Shown: piece after piece, positions 43,601 to 51,429 of the stretch
Numbering within the stretch: the stretch's first letter is position 1
How the letters are laid out: every line of letters starts with the position of its first letter
Assembly: GCF_001005295.1 (NCBI RefSeq)
Contig: NZ_LBMK01000002.1
Location: 625,817 to 677,906 of the forward strand
Direction: 5' to 3'
Length of the DNA: 52,090 nt
DNA from: Streptomyces yangpuensis
GTDB lineage: Bacteria; Actinomycetota; Actinomycetes; Streptomycetales; Streptomycetaceae
Notes under the pieces: model-generated
Database searches by the model: none
Told to the model about the DNA's origin: nothing
Seen by the model: only the letters and a program-made list of their open reading frames with translations
Translations under genes and position numbers: made by a program

Positions 43601-43610
43601 CCTCTCGGGT

Positions 43611-43640
43611 GGCGAAGTGGCGGCGGGCCGCCACTTCGCC
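43611..43640. terminator. Terminator of amidase gene
   Basis: A perfect 13-bp stem (43611-43623 with 43628-43640) has the loop CGGG, 9 bp beyond the amidase stop. Confidence 0.85.
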
Positions 43641-43648
43641 GGGGGCGG

Positions 43649-44239
43649 CTACTTCAGGCGTTCGGCGATGCGGTCGCGGAGGGAGTCCATCGTGAAGCCG
43701 CGGGGGTCGACCTTGCCCGGCTGCCATTCGCGGTGGCCGATGACCGAGCGGGCCGTCCAGCGGTGGACCCGGCACAGGGCCGCCGACACGCGGGCTATGG
43801 CGTCCATCTGGGCCGGGGGCCACGGGTCCTCGCCGTCGCCGAGGTTCACGCATTCGAAGCCGTAGAAGTGGCGGTTGCCGTCGGTGGTCGCCTCGTTGTC
43901 CGGGGGGAGCCGCCGTTCGGCGATCACCGCCGCCAGGACGTCGGGGTCGCCGAGGCCGGCGTGGTTGGCGCGGCCGTAGCCGACCAGGTGGACGCGGCCG
44001 TCCTTGGTGATCACGCCGTGGCACAGCGGCCCCGGGAGGGCGCTGTGGCCGTTGCGGCAGAGCCCGACGGAGTACGCGGTGCCGCGTGTGACGGTGTGGT
44101 GGATCATCACCCCGTGCACGGGGCCCCAGGGCCCCTTGTGGTTGCGGTTGTGGGTGCGCCAGGCGCCGACCTCGACGACGGTCAGGCCTTCGTTCCTCAG
44201 TGCGTTGATGAACCGGTCCGCGGACATGGGTGCGGCCAT
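43649..44239 (-). CDS. N-acetylmuramoyl-L-alanine amidase (Amidase_2/PGRP fold)
   Basis: The 196-aa protein has zinc ligands in GVMIHHTVT (about 43-51) and IGHREWQPGKVDP (about 166-178). There is no signal peptide or binding repeat. This endolysin-like form resembles phage or cytoplasmic amidases that cut peptide from muramic acid, and it may be of phage origin. GGGAGG precedes the ATG by 5 nt, and its leader has a GGACAC/GTGTCC hairpin. Confidence 0.9.
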   Translation of the reverse strand: MAAPMSADRFINALRNEGLTVVEVGAWRTHNRNHKGPWGPVHGVMIHHTVTRGTAYSVGLCRNGHSALPGPLCHGVITKDGRVHLVGYGRANHAGLGDPDVLAAVIAERRLPPDNEATTDGNRHFYGFECVNLGDGEDPWPPAQMDAIARVSAALCRVHRWTARSVIGHREWQPGKVDPRGFTMDSLRDRIAERLK

Positions 44240-44267
44240 GGCCGCCTCCCTTCGTGCGGTGCGCGAC

Positions 44268-44284
44268 GGACACCCAATGTGTCC
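44268..44284. promoter_or_regulatory. Hairpin in amidase leader
   Basis: GGACAC-CCAAT-GTGTCC lies 29 bp upstream of the amidase ATG, as an operator or mRNA hairpin. Confidence 0.4.
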
Positions 44285-44367
44285 GAATCGTCACGCTCCG
44301 GTTTAGTGGAGGCGGCCCTTCCGCGGCTAGTGTTTTCGTACGGCTAGCGAGCGGATCCGGACACCGC

Positions 44368-45564
44368 TCACGCGGAAGCGAGCCACAGGTCGGGGCCGAA
44401 GACCTCGTAGTGGATGTCGGCGGCCGGGACGCCCTTGGCGATCAGCTGCTCGCGCACGGACCGCATGAAGGGGAGCGGTCCGCAGAGGTAGGCCCGGGTG
44501 CCGGGGGCGACGGTCACGTCGGACAGGTCCATCAGGCCGGTGGCGTCCCCCGGCTCCGCCGACTCCTCGTACCAGAACGTGGCCGTGGCGTCGGCCAGCT
44601 TGTGGGTCAGCGCCCGGTGGTCCGTCCGCAGCGGGTGGTCCGCGGGGGAGCGGTCGGCGTGCAGGACCGTCACCGGGGAGGCGTGCCCGGTCTCGGCCAG
44701 GTGCTCCAGCATCGACAGCATCGGGGTGCAGCCGATGCCGGCCGAGGCGAGCAGCAGCGGGGCGTCGGAGTCCTCCAGGACCAGATCGCCGTACGGGGCC
44801 GAGACGCGCAGGGTGTGGCCCGTGCGGACATGGGCGTGCAGGTGGTTGGAGACCTCGCCGTCGGGGCCCGTGGCGGCCGGGCCGTGCACCCGCTTGACGG
44901 TGATCGTGCGGACCGTCGAGCCGGGCGCGGAGGACAGGCTGTACTGGCGGATCTGCCGGGCCCCGTCGGGGAGTTCGACCTGGACCGAGACGTACTGGCC
45001 GGGCAGGTGCGCGGGCGCCGGGGCGCCGTCCGCGGGGGTGAGGCGGAAGGTGGTGCAGTCGGCCGTCTCCTCCGAGCGGCCGGTGACGGTCCACTCGCGC
45101 CACACGTCGCCCGCGGCGATCCGGTGCCCGGCGTAGAGGCGCTCCTCGATGGTGACGAGCGCGTTCGCCATCAGCCAGTAGACCTCGTCCCAGGCCTGGG
45201 CGACCTCGGGCGTGACGGCCTCGCCGAGGACCTCGGCTATCGCCGCGAAGAGGTGCAGGTGGACGACGGCGTACTGCTCGCGGGTGACACCGAGGCTGGC
45301 GTGCTTGTGCGCGATGCGGCTCAGCATCACGTCGGGGCGGGTGTCCGGGTGCTCGACGAGGTGGGTCGCGAAGGTGGCGATGGAGCCGGCGAGCGCCTGC
45401 TTCTGGAGGCCGGCGTTCTGGTTGCCCCGGTTGAAGAGGTCGCGGAGCAGCTCCGGGTGGGCGGTGAAGAGCTTGGTGTAGAAGAGCTCCGTTATGTCGC
45501 CGATGGCCGCTCCGACGGCGGGCAGGGTGGCTCGGACGGTCGCGGTCGACTTCTCGGACAGCAT
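44368..45564 (-). CDS. hmp: Flavohemoglobin (nitric oxide dioxygenase)
   Basis: The 398-aa protein has an N-terminal globin (about 1-135; proximal His in IAHKHASLGV), an FAD domain (about 150-255; RQYSLSSAPG) and an NAD domain (about 260-398; ASAGIGCTPMLSML, YLCGPLPFM). It oxidises NO to nitrate. ATG 45564 has GAGGAG upstream. A near-perfect NsrR-type box lies 32 bp upstream, so it is induced by NO through NsrR, encoded just beyond on the same strand. Confidence 0.95.
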   Translation of the reverse strand: MLSEKSTATVRATLPAVGAAIGDITELFYTKLFTAHPELLRDLFNRGNQNAGLQKQALAGSIATFATHLVEHPDTRPDVMLSRIAHKHASLGVTREQYAVVHLHLFAAIAEVLGEAVTPEVAQAWDEVYWLMANALVTIEERLYAGHRIAAGDVWREWTVTGRSEETADCTTFRLTPADGAPAPAHLPGQYVSVQVELPDGARQIRQYSLSSAPGSTVRTITVKRVHGPAATGPDGEVSNHLHAHVRTGHTLRVSAPYGDLVLEDSDAPLLLASAGIGCTPMLSMLEHLAETGHASPVTVLHADRSPADHPLRTDHRALTHKLADATATFWYEESAEPGDATGLMDLSDVTVAPGTRAYLCGPLPFMRSVREQLIAKGVPAADIHYEVFGPDLWLASA

Positions 45565-45595
45565 GGGGGAACTCCTCTGGTGGAACCGGTCCATT

Positions 45596-45618
45596 AATTT
45601 GCATCTTAGATGCTTATT
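45596..45618. promoter_or_regulatory. NsrR-type box upstream of hmp
   Basis: A 23-bp dyad with the core GCATCT-T-AGATGC (45601-45613), flanked by AATTT and TTATT. This is the 11-1-11 layout described for Streptomyces NsrR. Confidence 0.88.
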
Positions 45619-45626
45619 TTTGCTCG

Positions 45627-45654
45627 CAGAGGTCCGCCTTGGTGCGGACCTCTG
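45627..45654 (-). terminator. nsrR terminator
   Basis: A perfect 11-bp stem (45627-45637 with 45644-45654) has the loop CTTGGT, between nsrR and hmp. Confidence 0.8.
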
Positions 45655-45725
45655 TTCGAACTCCCGTCGCAGGTGAGGCTATGGGGTTCGGTGGGTGGCG
45701 GTAACCGGCCATTCGGTCCTGAGGG

Positions 45726-46181
45726 TCAGGGACCTTCGGCCCCCGTCGGCGCCCTGCTCGAAATGCCCAGGAGCAGCGGGCCGGTCGGGGCCGCCACCAG
45801 GTCGTTCACCGTCAGCGGGTCCAGCGCGGCGAAGAACGCCTCCTGGGCGCGGCGCAGCGCGCCGCGCAGCAGGCAGGCGCTCCGCAGTGGGCAGGGGGTG
45901 GTGCCCTCACAGTCCACGACGTCGCCCGCGCCCTCCAGTTCGCGCACCACCGCGCCCACCGAGGCCGCCCGCCCGGCGGGAGTCAGGGTGAGCCCTCCGC
46001 CGCGGCCGCGGCGCGCCTCGACCAGACCGAGATGCTGCAGCCTGGCGACGACTTTGGCCGTGTGGGTGTAGGGGACCTCCATGGTCGCCGCCACGTCGCG
46101 CGTGGTGGGGAGGTCCTCCTCCTCGACAGCCAGGCGCATCAGGGTGCGCAGCGCCAGGTCGGTGAATCGGGTCAGCCGCAT
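45726..46181 (-). CDS. nsrR: Rrf2-family NO-sensing repressor NsrR
   Basis: The 151-aa protein has a winged HTH (about 1-65; RDVAATMEVPYTHTAKVVARLQHLGLV) and a cluster loop with Cys91, Cys97 and Cys103 (C-x5-C-x5-C), the ligands of the NO-sensitive [4Fe-4S] cluster. It controls hmp and probably itself: a similar box lies 15 bp upstream of its ATG. Confidence 0.94.
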   Translation of the reverse strand: MRLTRFTDLALRTLMRLAVEEEDLPTTRDVAATMEVPYTHTAKVVARLQHLGLVEARRGRGGGLTLTPAGRAASVGAVVRELEGAGDVVDCEGTTPCPLRSACLLRGALRRAQEAFFAALDPLTVNDLVAAPTGPLLLGISSRAPTGAEGP

Positions 46182-46196
46182 GGTGCCACCGTAGAA

Positions 46197-46219
46197 AACT
46201 CGCATCCAAGATACAAATT
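46197..46219. promoter_or_regulatory. NsrR-type box upstream of nsrR
   Basis: The site reads AACTCGCATCC-A-AGATACAAATT, with GCATC/GAT-C arms in the same frame as the hmp box but weaker symmetry. It suggests autoregulation. Confidence 0.75.
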
Positions 46220-46329
46220 AAGACCCGGGTGCGATCATCACTTGGCCGAAACCGATAGGGCGTACGGAGCTCCCGCGCCCCGCGGGCGAGGAGTTCGGTC
46301 CGAGAGAGTGCCCCGCCTCCGACGGAGTA

Positions 46330-46358
46330 GTCCCACCCTTTTGTGTAATGGTCCCACC
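46330..46358 (+). repeat. Direct repeat GTCCCACC in eshA upstream region
   Basis: GTCCCACC occurs at 46330-46337 and 46351-46358, exactly 21 bp apart (two helical turns), 59 bp before the encapsulin start. Confidence 0.55.
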
Positions 46359-46416
46359 ACGTTGCGTGCTGAAAGGCTGCTGCCGCAGACCCATGGAGTG
46401 ATCGAAAGGGAAAGAC

Positions 46417-47838
46417 ATGTCGGTCCAGGCAGGTTCCGAGTCCGAGGCCCAGACACCGCAGGCCCAGGCGCCGCAGCGCAGTCTGGGGACGGCGGCCGCA
46501 CGGAACTTGGCAACCACGACCAAGTCCGCGCCGCAGATGCAGGAGATCACTTCGCGGTGGCTGCTGAAGATGCTGCCGTGGGTGTCGGTCCAGGGCGGCG
46601 CCTACCGGGTGAACCGGCGACTGAGCCACTCGGTCGGCAACGGCATCGTGGAGTTCGTCAAGACCGGGACCCGGGTCCAGGTGATCCCCGCCGAGCTCGG
46701 CGAACTCCCGCTGCTGCGCGACTACGACGACCTCGACGTCCTCGGTGAACTCGCCCAGCGGTGCCGCCAGATCGACTTCGAGGCCGGCCAGGAGCTGACC
46801 TCCTTCGGCAGCCCCTCCGACGAGGTCTTCCTGCTCGCGCACGGCCGCGTCGACCAGATCGGCCCGGGCCCCTACGGCGACGACGCCGTCCTGCGGACCG
46901 TCGCCGACGGCGCGTACTTCGGCGAGGACGCGCTCGTCGATGAAGAATCGATTTGGGAGTACACCGCCCGCGCCGCCACCCCCGGCACCGCCCTCGCCCT
47001 GTCCCGGCAGGACTTCCAGCTGCTGGCCGACCGGGTTCCCGCGCTGCGCGAGCACCTGGACCGCGTACGCTCCGCGCCCGCCCGGCGCACCAACGCGTAC
47101 GGCGAGGCGGAGATCGACCTCTCGGCCGGCCACCGGGGCGAGGCCGTCCTCCCCGGCGCCTTCGTGGACTACGAGGCCCGCCCGCGCGAGTACGAGCTCT
47201 CCATCGCCCAGACGGTCCTGCGGGTGCACTCGCGCGTCGCCGACCTCTACAACCAGCCGATGAACCAGACCGAGCAGCAGCTGCGGCTCACGGTCGAGGC
47301 GCTGCGCGAGCGCCAGGAGCACGAGATGCTCAACAACCCCGACTTCGGGCTGCTCCACAACGCCGACTACGACCAGCGCATCCAGCCGCACGACGGCGGC
47401 CCCACCCCCGACGACATGGACCAGCTGCTCAGCATGCGGCGCGGCTCCAAGCTGTTCCTCGCGCACCCCCAGGCGATCGCCGCCTTCGGCCGCGAGTGCA
47501 ACAAGCGCGGGATCTACCCGGGGACGGTGGACGTCGACGGCACCCGGGTGACGACCTGGCGCGGGGTGCCGATCTTCCCGAGCAACAAGATCCCGATCAG
47601 CGACGCCCGCACCACCTCCATCCTGTGCATGCGCACCGGCGAGGACGAGCAGGGCGTGATCGGCCTGCACCAGCCGGGCATCCCGGACGAGATCGAACCG
47701 AGCATGTCGGTCCGCTTCATGGGAATCAGCGAGCAGGCGATCATCTCCTACCTGGTCACCGCGTACTTCTCCGCCGCGGTGCTGGTGCCGGACGCGCTCG
47801 GCGTGCTGGAGAACGTCGAGATCGGCCGCTGGCGCTGA
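46417..47838 (+). CDS. eshA: Family 2B encapsulin shell protein with cyclic-nucleotide-binding domain (EshA-like)
   Basis: The 473-aa protein has an encapsulin-type HK97-fold N-arm and core segments (about 1-80: [26 protein letters not shown]-terminal about 250-473: [15 protein letters not shown] and [37 protein letters not shown]). An inserted Crp-like cNMP domain is at about 105-220 ([10 protein letters not shown]...TARAAT). This is the Family 2B (EshA/SrpI-related) shell architecture. It should assemble a protein nanocompartment; S. griseus and S. coelicolor EshA are linked to development and antibiotic production. AAAGGGA lies 7 nt before the ATG. The polyprenyl synthase gene starts 5 nt after the stop. 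Confidence 0.93.
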   Translation: MSVQAGSESEAQTPQAQAPQRSLGTAAARNLATTTKSAPQMQEITSRWLLKMLPWVSVQGGAYRVNRRLSHSVGNGIVEFVKTGTRVQVIPAELGELPLLRDYDDLDVLGELAQRCRQIDFEAGQELTSFGSPSDEVFLLAHGRVDQIGPGPYGDDAVLRTVADGAYFGEDALVDEESIWEYTARAATPGTALALSRQDFQLLADRVPALREHLDRVRSAPARRTNAYGEAEIDLSAGHRGEAVLPGAFVDYEARPREYELSIAQTVLRVHSRVADLYNQPMNQTEQQLRLTVEALRERQEHEMLNNPDFGLLHNADYDQRIQPHDGGPTPDDMDQLLSMRRGSKLFLAHPQAIAAFGRECNKRGIYPGTVDVDGTRVTTWRGVPIFPSNKIPISDARTTSILCMRTGEDEQGVIGLHQPGIPDEIEPSMSVRFMGISEQAIISYLVTAYFSAAVLVPDALGVLENVEIGRWR

Positions 47839-47843
47839 TCGAG

Positions 47844-48887
47844 GTGAACGCCATCGCGACCGGTGAGGGCCAGGAGGCCGCGGCCCTGCTGGAACGGACG
47901 AGAGAAACGGTCGACCCGGAACTGCGCCGCGCCGTGGAGAGCCTGCCCGGCGGGATGCGGCGCGTGGCGATGTACCACTTCGGCTGGGTGGACGCGGACG
48001 GCATCCCGGCCGAGGGCAGCCCCGGCAAGGCCATCCGGCCGGCCCTGGTGCTGGCCGCGGCCCAGGCCCTGCAGGGTCCGGGCGGCGGTCCGGCCGACCG
48101 GGCCGTACGGGCCGCGGTCGCGGTGGAGCTGGCACACAACTTCACGCTGCTGCACGACGACGTCATCGACGAGGACGTCCGCCGCCGCGGCCGCGCCACC
48201 GCCTGGACGGTGTTCGGGACACCGGACGCGATCATCACGGGCGACGCCATGATGGCGCTCGCCCAGCGGCTGCTCGCGGACGATCCGCACCCCGCCGCCG
48301 CGGCGGCCTCGTCCCGGCTCTCGGCCTGCCTCATCGAGCTGTGCGCGGGCCAGCAGGCCGACTGCGCCTTCGAGCGGCGCCCGGACGTCACGCTCGACGA
48401 GTGCCTGACCATGGCGACGGCCAAGACCGGGGCCCTGCTGGGGTGCGCGTGCGCACTGGGCGCGCTGTACGCGGGGGCCGGACCGGACGAGGTGGGCGCC
48501 ATGGACGCCTTCGGCCGGGAGGCGGGCCTGGCCTTCCAGCTGATCGACGACCTGATCGGCATCTGGGGGGACCCAGGGCACACCGGCAAGCCCGCCGGGG
48601 CCGACCTGATCGCCCGCAAGAAGTCCCTGCCGGTCGTGGCCGCCCTCACCTCGGGTACGGCGGCGGGCCGGGAACTGGCCGAGCTGTACGCCGGTCCCAT
48701 GACCGGGGACGACGTGCTCCGAGCGGCCGACGCGGTGGAGCGGGCCGGCGGGCGCGACTGGGCGCAGGCCCAGGCCGCGGACCGGATGGGCCGGGCGGTC
48801 CAGCAGCTGTCCCGGGCCGTTGCGGACCTCGGGGCGGCGGGCGGGCTGCTGGCACTGGCGGAGTTCGTGACGCGCCGCACGAGGTGA
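47844..48887 (+). CDS. Polyprenyl diphosphate synthase, likely encapsulin cargo
   Basis: The 347-aa trans-isoprenyl diphosphate synthase has FARM LLHDDVIDED (about 109-118), SARM LIDDLIGIWGD (about 234-244) and a basic GKAIRP (about 57-62). The second motif is the GGPP-synthase-like DDLxGIWGD. GTG 47844 is 5 nt past the eshA stop with no good ribosome site, so coupling is likely. The N-terminus has only about 25 extra residues before the fold, so no long disordered cargo tail is obvious. Confidence 0.92.
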   Translation: MNAIATGEGQEAAALLERTRETVDPELRRAVESLPGGMRRVAMYHFGWVDADGIPAEGSPGKAIRPALVLAAAQALQGPGGGPADRAVRAAVAVELAHNFTLLHDDVIDEDVRRRGRATAWTVFGTPDAIITGDAMMALAQRLLADDPHPAAAAASSRLSACLIELCAGQQADCAFERRPDVTLDECLTMATAKTGALLGCACALGALYAGAGPDEVGAMDAFGREAGLAFQLIDDLIGIWGDPGHTGKPAGADLIARKKSLPVVAALTSGTAAGRELAELYAGPMTGDDVLRAADAVERAGGRDWAQAQAADRMGRAVQQLSRAVADLGAAGGLLALAEFVTRRTR

Positions 48888-48888
48888 G

Positions 48889-48922
48889 CGGGCGTCCGGC
48901 GTGACCGGGCGTCCGGCGTGAC
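48889..48922 (+). repeat. 17-bp tandem duplication
   Basis: CGGGCGTCCGGCGTGAC is repeated head to tail at 48889-48905 and 48906-48922, just after the synthase stop. Confidence 0.9.
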
Positions 48923-48930
48923 CGGGGGGC

Positions 48931-48966
48931 GGCCCGTTCCGGCACCGCAGGGTGCCGGAACGGGCC
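48931..48966. terminator. Terminator of the encapsulin operon
   Basis: A perfect 16-bp stem (48931-48946 with 48951-48966) has the loop GCAG. Confidence 0.9.
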
Positions 48967-49034
48967 TTACCGCACGGGTGCGCCAACTCTAGGATCGCTG
49001 ACGGTTGTTGACCGTTGAGCGAAGGGTGTGACCA

Positions 49035-49628
49035 GTGGCGCTGGAGATACGTCAGGCGGATCAGTCGGACCGGGACGCGGTGGCGCGGCTGCTCGACGAG
49101 GCCTTCCGCACCGACCCGGTGAGCAGCTGGGTCTTCCCGGACCCCGAGCACCGGGCCGCCGTGCACGGACGGTTCCTGGGCGTCTTCGTGGACGTCGCGC
49201 TGGCCGAGGGCAGGATCGACTACGCGGTGGACGGCTCGGCGGCCGCCCTGTGGCTGCGGATTCCGGCGGGCGAGCCGGAGGGCGAGGACGGGATCCCGGC
49301 GAAGATGCGGGCGGTGGCCGACCCGGACAACGAGCGGTGCGAGCTGGTGGGCCGGCTGACGGGCGCGGTGCACCCCACCGCGGAGGAACACGAGTACCTG
49401 CTGATGATCGCCGTCGCCCCGGGCCGGCAGGGGGAGGGGCTGGGCACCGAGCTGATGCGGCCGGTGCTGGAGCGCTGCGACCGCGAAGGCGTACCGGCGT
49501 ACCTGGAGGCGAGCAGCGAGCGCAGCAGGGGCCTGTACGAGCGGCTCGGCTGGGAGTTCACCGGCCAGGCGGTGCGGCTGCCGGAAGGGCCGCTGATGTG
49601 GCCGATGTGGCGCAAGCCCAGGGGCTGA
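49035..49628 (+). CDS. GNAT-family N-acetyltransferase
   Basis: The 197-aa protein has acetyl-CoA motif A LLMIAVAPGRQGEGLGTELM (about 120-139) and the YLEASSERSRGLYERLGWEFTG motif typical of GNATs annotated as small-molecule acetyltransferases. The GTG start has AAGGGTG about 8-10 nt upstream. The substrate is unknown. Confidence 0.88.
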   Translation: MALEIRQADQSDRDAVARLLDEAFRTDPVSSWVFPDPEHRAAVHGRFLGVFVDVALAEGRIDYAVDGSAAALWLRIPAGEPEGEDGIPAKMRAVADPDNERCELVGRLTGAVHPTAEEHEYLLMIAVAPGRQGEGLGTELMRPVLERCDREGVPAYLEASSERSRGLYERLGWEFTGQAVRLPEGPLMWPMWRKPRG

Positions 49629-49725
49629 GGGCGCCGAGGGGCGGGAGCTTGCGTAACCACTTCGTCTGAAGTACTTTACTCGCCGTGCCCCGGTGCGGCG
49701 GCGCTGTCCGACGGAAGAGAATCGC

Positions 49726-50310
49726 TTGCGCAAGCTCACGTACTTCATCGCCACCACCGTCGACGGGTTCATCGGTGCCCCGGACGGCGACGGCGACTTC
49801 TTCTACAGCCACCTCGACGCCGAATTCGTCGAGCACCTCAAGGCCGAGTACCCGGAGACCATCGCGGCCCAGGGGCGCGCGCAGCTCGGGATCGCCGACG
49901 CCCCGCCGAAGCGTTTCGACGCGGTCCTCATGGGCCGGGCCACCTACGAGCCGGGCCTCAAGGCGGGCATGACCAGCCCGTACGGCCACCTGCCCGAGCA
50001 GTACGTCGTCTCGCGCTCCCTCGCCACCCCGCCCGACCCGCAGGTGCGGCTGATCAGCGGCGACCTGCCCGCCCGCGTCCGTGAGCTCAAGGCCCGCGAC
50101 GGGCTCGGCATCTGGCTGTGCGGCGGCGCGGACCTGGCCACCCAGCTGATCGACGAGATCGACGAGTTCGTCGTCAAGACCTACCCGGTCTTCGCCGGCA
50201 CCGGGATGCCGATGTCGCGGGCCGGCTTCGGTGTGCGACCCCTGGAGCTCACCGGGGTCACCACCCTCGGCGGCGGCCAGATCGTCAGCACCTACCTCCG
50301 CCGGCGCTGA
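49726..50310 (+). CDS. RibD C-terminal / DHFR-like reductase
   Basis: The 194-aa protein has the DHFR/RibD fold: KLTYFIATTVDGFIGAPDGD at the N-terminus, RFDAVLMGRATYEPGL (about 64-79) and LCGGADLATQLI (about 130-141). A TTG start at 49726 with GGAAGAGA 5 nt upstream fits the family N-terminus; a GTG at 49693 is possible. Physiological substrate unknown. Confidence 0.85.
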   Translation: MRKLTYFIATTVDGFIGAPDGDGDFFYSHLDAEFVEHLKAEYPETIAAQGRAQLGIADAPPKRFDAVLMGRATYEPGLKAGMTSPYGHLPEQYVVSRSLATPPDPQVRLISGDLPARVRELKARDGLGIWLCGGADLATQLIDEIDEFVVKTYPVFAGTGMPMSRAGFGVRPLELTGVTTLGGGQIVSTYLRRR

Positions 50311-50347
50311 CCCGACGGACACGCGGAAACCGGCCTACCGTGGAGGT

Positions 50348-50548
50348 ATGGCCGGTGAACAGCAGCACGCGCACGAGCGGGTGGCCCCACAGGCCGGGCA
50401 CGAACAGCAGACGTGCCCGGCCTGCGGGCTCCACGTCGACACGGTGGTCAGGCGGCGCAAGTCCCTCGGGGTCTTCATCCCCGTGTGGACCCGGGGTCCC
50501 TGCCGGAACCCCGACTGCACGGACTACGTGGAGCGCGGGGAGCGGTGA
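50348..50548 (+). CDS. Small zinc-ribbon protein
   Basis: The 66-aa protein has CPAC and CRNPDC, which together can bind zinc, separated by a basic strand (VVRRRKSLGVFIPVWTRG). TACCGT precedes ATG 50348 by 6 nt and the spacer is GGAGGT, so either leaderless or SD initiation is possible. No function is recognised. Confidence 0.72.
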   Translation: MAGEQQHAHERVAPQAGHEQQTCPACGLHVDTVVRRRKSLGVFIPVWTRGPCRNPDCTDYVERGER

Positions 50549-50549
50549 C

Positions 50550-51218
50550 TCAGCCCGTGGGGGCGAGTTCCTTCGCGCCCAGGCCGGAGGCGAAGCCGTT
50601 GGCCCAGAGCTGGTTCACGCGCGCCCGCTCGGTGGAGTTCGGGGTGGCGTTCGTACACGAGGTGCCCGGGCCGCCGCCCGACATCAGCTCGCTGCACGGG
50701 CCCGAGTAGTGGTCCGGCAGACCCAGCACGTGGCCGGTCTCGTGCGAGGTCACCCGGGTGGAGTTGTACTGCTGGTTCTGCCGGTAGTCGAGGAAGATGT
50801 AGCCCCGTCCGTGCCCGTCCGTGCTCGCGTACGAGCCGCGTGAGTCATTGCCCTCGCGGTAGGAGAAGTTCCCGCCGGAGGACACCTCCTGCAGCTTGAC
50901 GTTGGTCACCGAGCTGTTCCAGATCTGCGTGGAGCGGGCTATCTGAGTACGGAAGCTGGGCGCGTTGCGGGTGTTGTACGTGACGGTGACGGCCAGGGCG
51001 CCGGGGTTCGCGGCACGCTGCTCGGCGACCGAGCGCTGCACGGCCTCGAAGAAGGCCCGGTTGGCGGCCTGGTTCTCCGGCGAACGCTCGTACGCCGCGT
51101 AGCTCGCGGCATTGCCGGCGGGGGCGGGCGCGGCGGCGGCGGTGGGGACGGCGCCGAGGGTGGCGGCGAGACCGATGCCGACGGCGGTCGCCAGCAAGGC
51201 CTTACGGGAGTGGCGCAT
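50550..51218 (-). CDS. snpA: Snapalysin, M7 zinc metalloprotease
   Basis: The 222-aa secreted protease has a Sec signal peptide (1-29, cleavage after AAAA), a propeptide to about residue 80, and the active site [16 protein letters not shown] (HExxHxxGxxD zinc motif, about 159-169). Two Cys (GPCSE, GTSC) form a disulfide. It is divergent from its LysR activator, the known snpA-snpR arrangement. Confidence 0.95.
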   Translation of the reverse strand: MRHSRKALLATAVGIGLAATLGAVPTAAAAPAPAGNAASYAAYERSPENQAANRAFFEAVQRSVAEQRAANPGALAVTVTYNTRNAPSFRTQIARSTQIWNSSVTNVKLQEVSSGGNFSYREGNDSRGSYASTDGHGRGYIFLDYRQNQQYNSTRVTSHETGHVLGLPDHYSGPCSELMSGGGPGTSCTNATPNSTERARVNQLWANGFASGLGAKELAPTG

Positions 51219-51314
51219 GTGGGGGAGCTCCTACTCGTCCGGTGCGGTGGGGGGTGGGTCGTTCGGTACCGGAGTCTGCGGGAGCGCAGCGGGTCGGCGG
51301 ATGATGTCACTGGC

Positions 51315-51333
51315 CGATAGCACCGGCCTATCG
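51315..51333. promoter_or_regulatory. LysR-type operator between snpA and snpR
   Basis: CGATAG-N7-CTATCG is a T-N11-A dyad typical of LysR binding, with another CTATCGG half-site at 51383-51389. Confidence 0.8.
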
Positions 51334-51429
51334 CGGAGATTTCGACAGCCCAACTAGCGTGAGAATGGCGGGATTCGGGGGGCTATCGGTGACTGGTGCG
51401 GTCCCACGGGCCCGGCCTACCCTCGGGGC

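Noticed and set aside
43649..44239. Intact prophage around the endolysin-like amidase.
   Set aside because: No holin, structural, integrase or terminase genes and no attachment repeats are nearby; flanks are ordinary chromosomal genes.
46417..48887. 2-methylisoborneol biosynthesis locus.
   Set aside because: EshA-like genes can neighbour such loci, but no terpene cyclase or C-methyltransferase gene is present here.
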